Shown here piece after piece: positions 40,986 to 40,998 of a DNA stretch of 40,998 bases. This DNA is from Candidatus Roizmanbacteria bacterium (GTDB lineage Bacteria; Patescibacteriota; Microgenomatia; UBA1406; GWC2-37-13). The notes below the pieces were generated by a model. It saw nothing but the letters and a program-made list of their open reading frames with translations. It ran no database searches and had not been told where the DNA came from. The stretch spans positions 1 through 40,998 of the forward strand of contig JAAXWC010000004.1 of assembly GCA_013335175.1 (NCBI GenBank). The letters run 5' to 3'. A program made the position numbers and the translations under genes. How positions within the stretch are numbered: position 1 is the stretch's first letter; every line of letters starts with the position of its first letter.

Positions 40986-40998
40986 TTGCAATCATGAA

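Noticed and set aside
1-40998. Recoding of TGA as Gly, as in some CPR lineages (Gracilibacteria, SR1)
   Set aside because: TGA works as the stop of several intact genes, for example the purB-HAD gene, and no conserved domain here is interrupted by an in-frame TGA.

Overview
The window looks like a chromosomal segment of a Candidate Phyla Radiation (Patescibacteria) bacterium. This is an inference from gene content, not from a marker gene. It has small single-domain versions of many proteins, an Obg without its C-terminal domain, a lone DMT half-transporter, rhomboid, DUF2207, DUF5666 and DUF2795 proteins, SipW/TasA-type secretion genes and a Replic_Relax/TraG-like pair. Many genes have a TATAAT-like -10 box only 6-11 nt before the ATG and no Shine-Dalgarno, so leaderless transcription looks common. 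Base composition is AT-leaning and TGA behaves as a normal stop.

Layout. 1-1.9 kb: remnants of a conjugation-like element (Replic_Relax protein, coupling ATPase lacking its N-terminal half). 2-3.7 kb: DUF2207 membrane protein. 3.8-4.8 kb: a broken IS30 transposase joined to the tail of an unknown gene. 4.8-6.9 kb: a small island (38-aa ORF, PLD-like protein, receiver-domain protein) bounded by a 19-bp copy of the tRNA-Leu 3' end and the tRNA itself, followed by 160-bp tandem repeats carrying the tRNA 5' end. 7-9.8 kb: rhomboid protease, membrane-anchored glycosidase-like protein, tRNA-Ser, coiled-coil membrane protein. 9.8-17.8 kb: GT39-type glycosyltransferase, DUF5666 protein, MacAB-like exporter and its two-component system, linked by a shared 11-bp-spaced TTAA motif at three promoters. 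17.8-24.5 kb: ferredoxin, unknown protein, MgtA-type P-ATPase, DUF2795, EamA, SurA-like protein and Obg. 24.5-28.4 kb: a TasA-like/SipW cluster with two SipW-type signal peptidases, two TasA-like candidate substrates and a GT-C glycosyltransferase. 28.8-32.8 kb: PAP2, NUDIX, GNAT, a methyltransferase relic, AAA_14 ATPase and HIT protein. 32.9-39.4 kb: a plus-strand run of an adenylosuccinate lyase-HAD fusion, an AAA_28 NTPase, DsbA-like oxidoreductase, transglutaminase-like protein, DegT-type aminotransferase and FemAB-type transferase. 39.5-41 kb: a nearly or fully intact DDE insertion sequence with 11-bp terminal inverted repeats.

How they fit together. Envelope functions dominate: a regulated exporter with an associated glycosyltransferase, a probable secreted TasA-like fibre system with its own peptidases, oxidative folding (DsbA), peptidoglycan-bridge-type aminoacyl transfer (FemAB) and a rhomboid protease. 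A dispersed MITE-like repeat (ends CGTCAT..CC / GG..ATGACG) fills many intergenic gaps in the second half.
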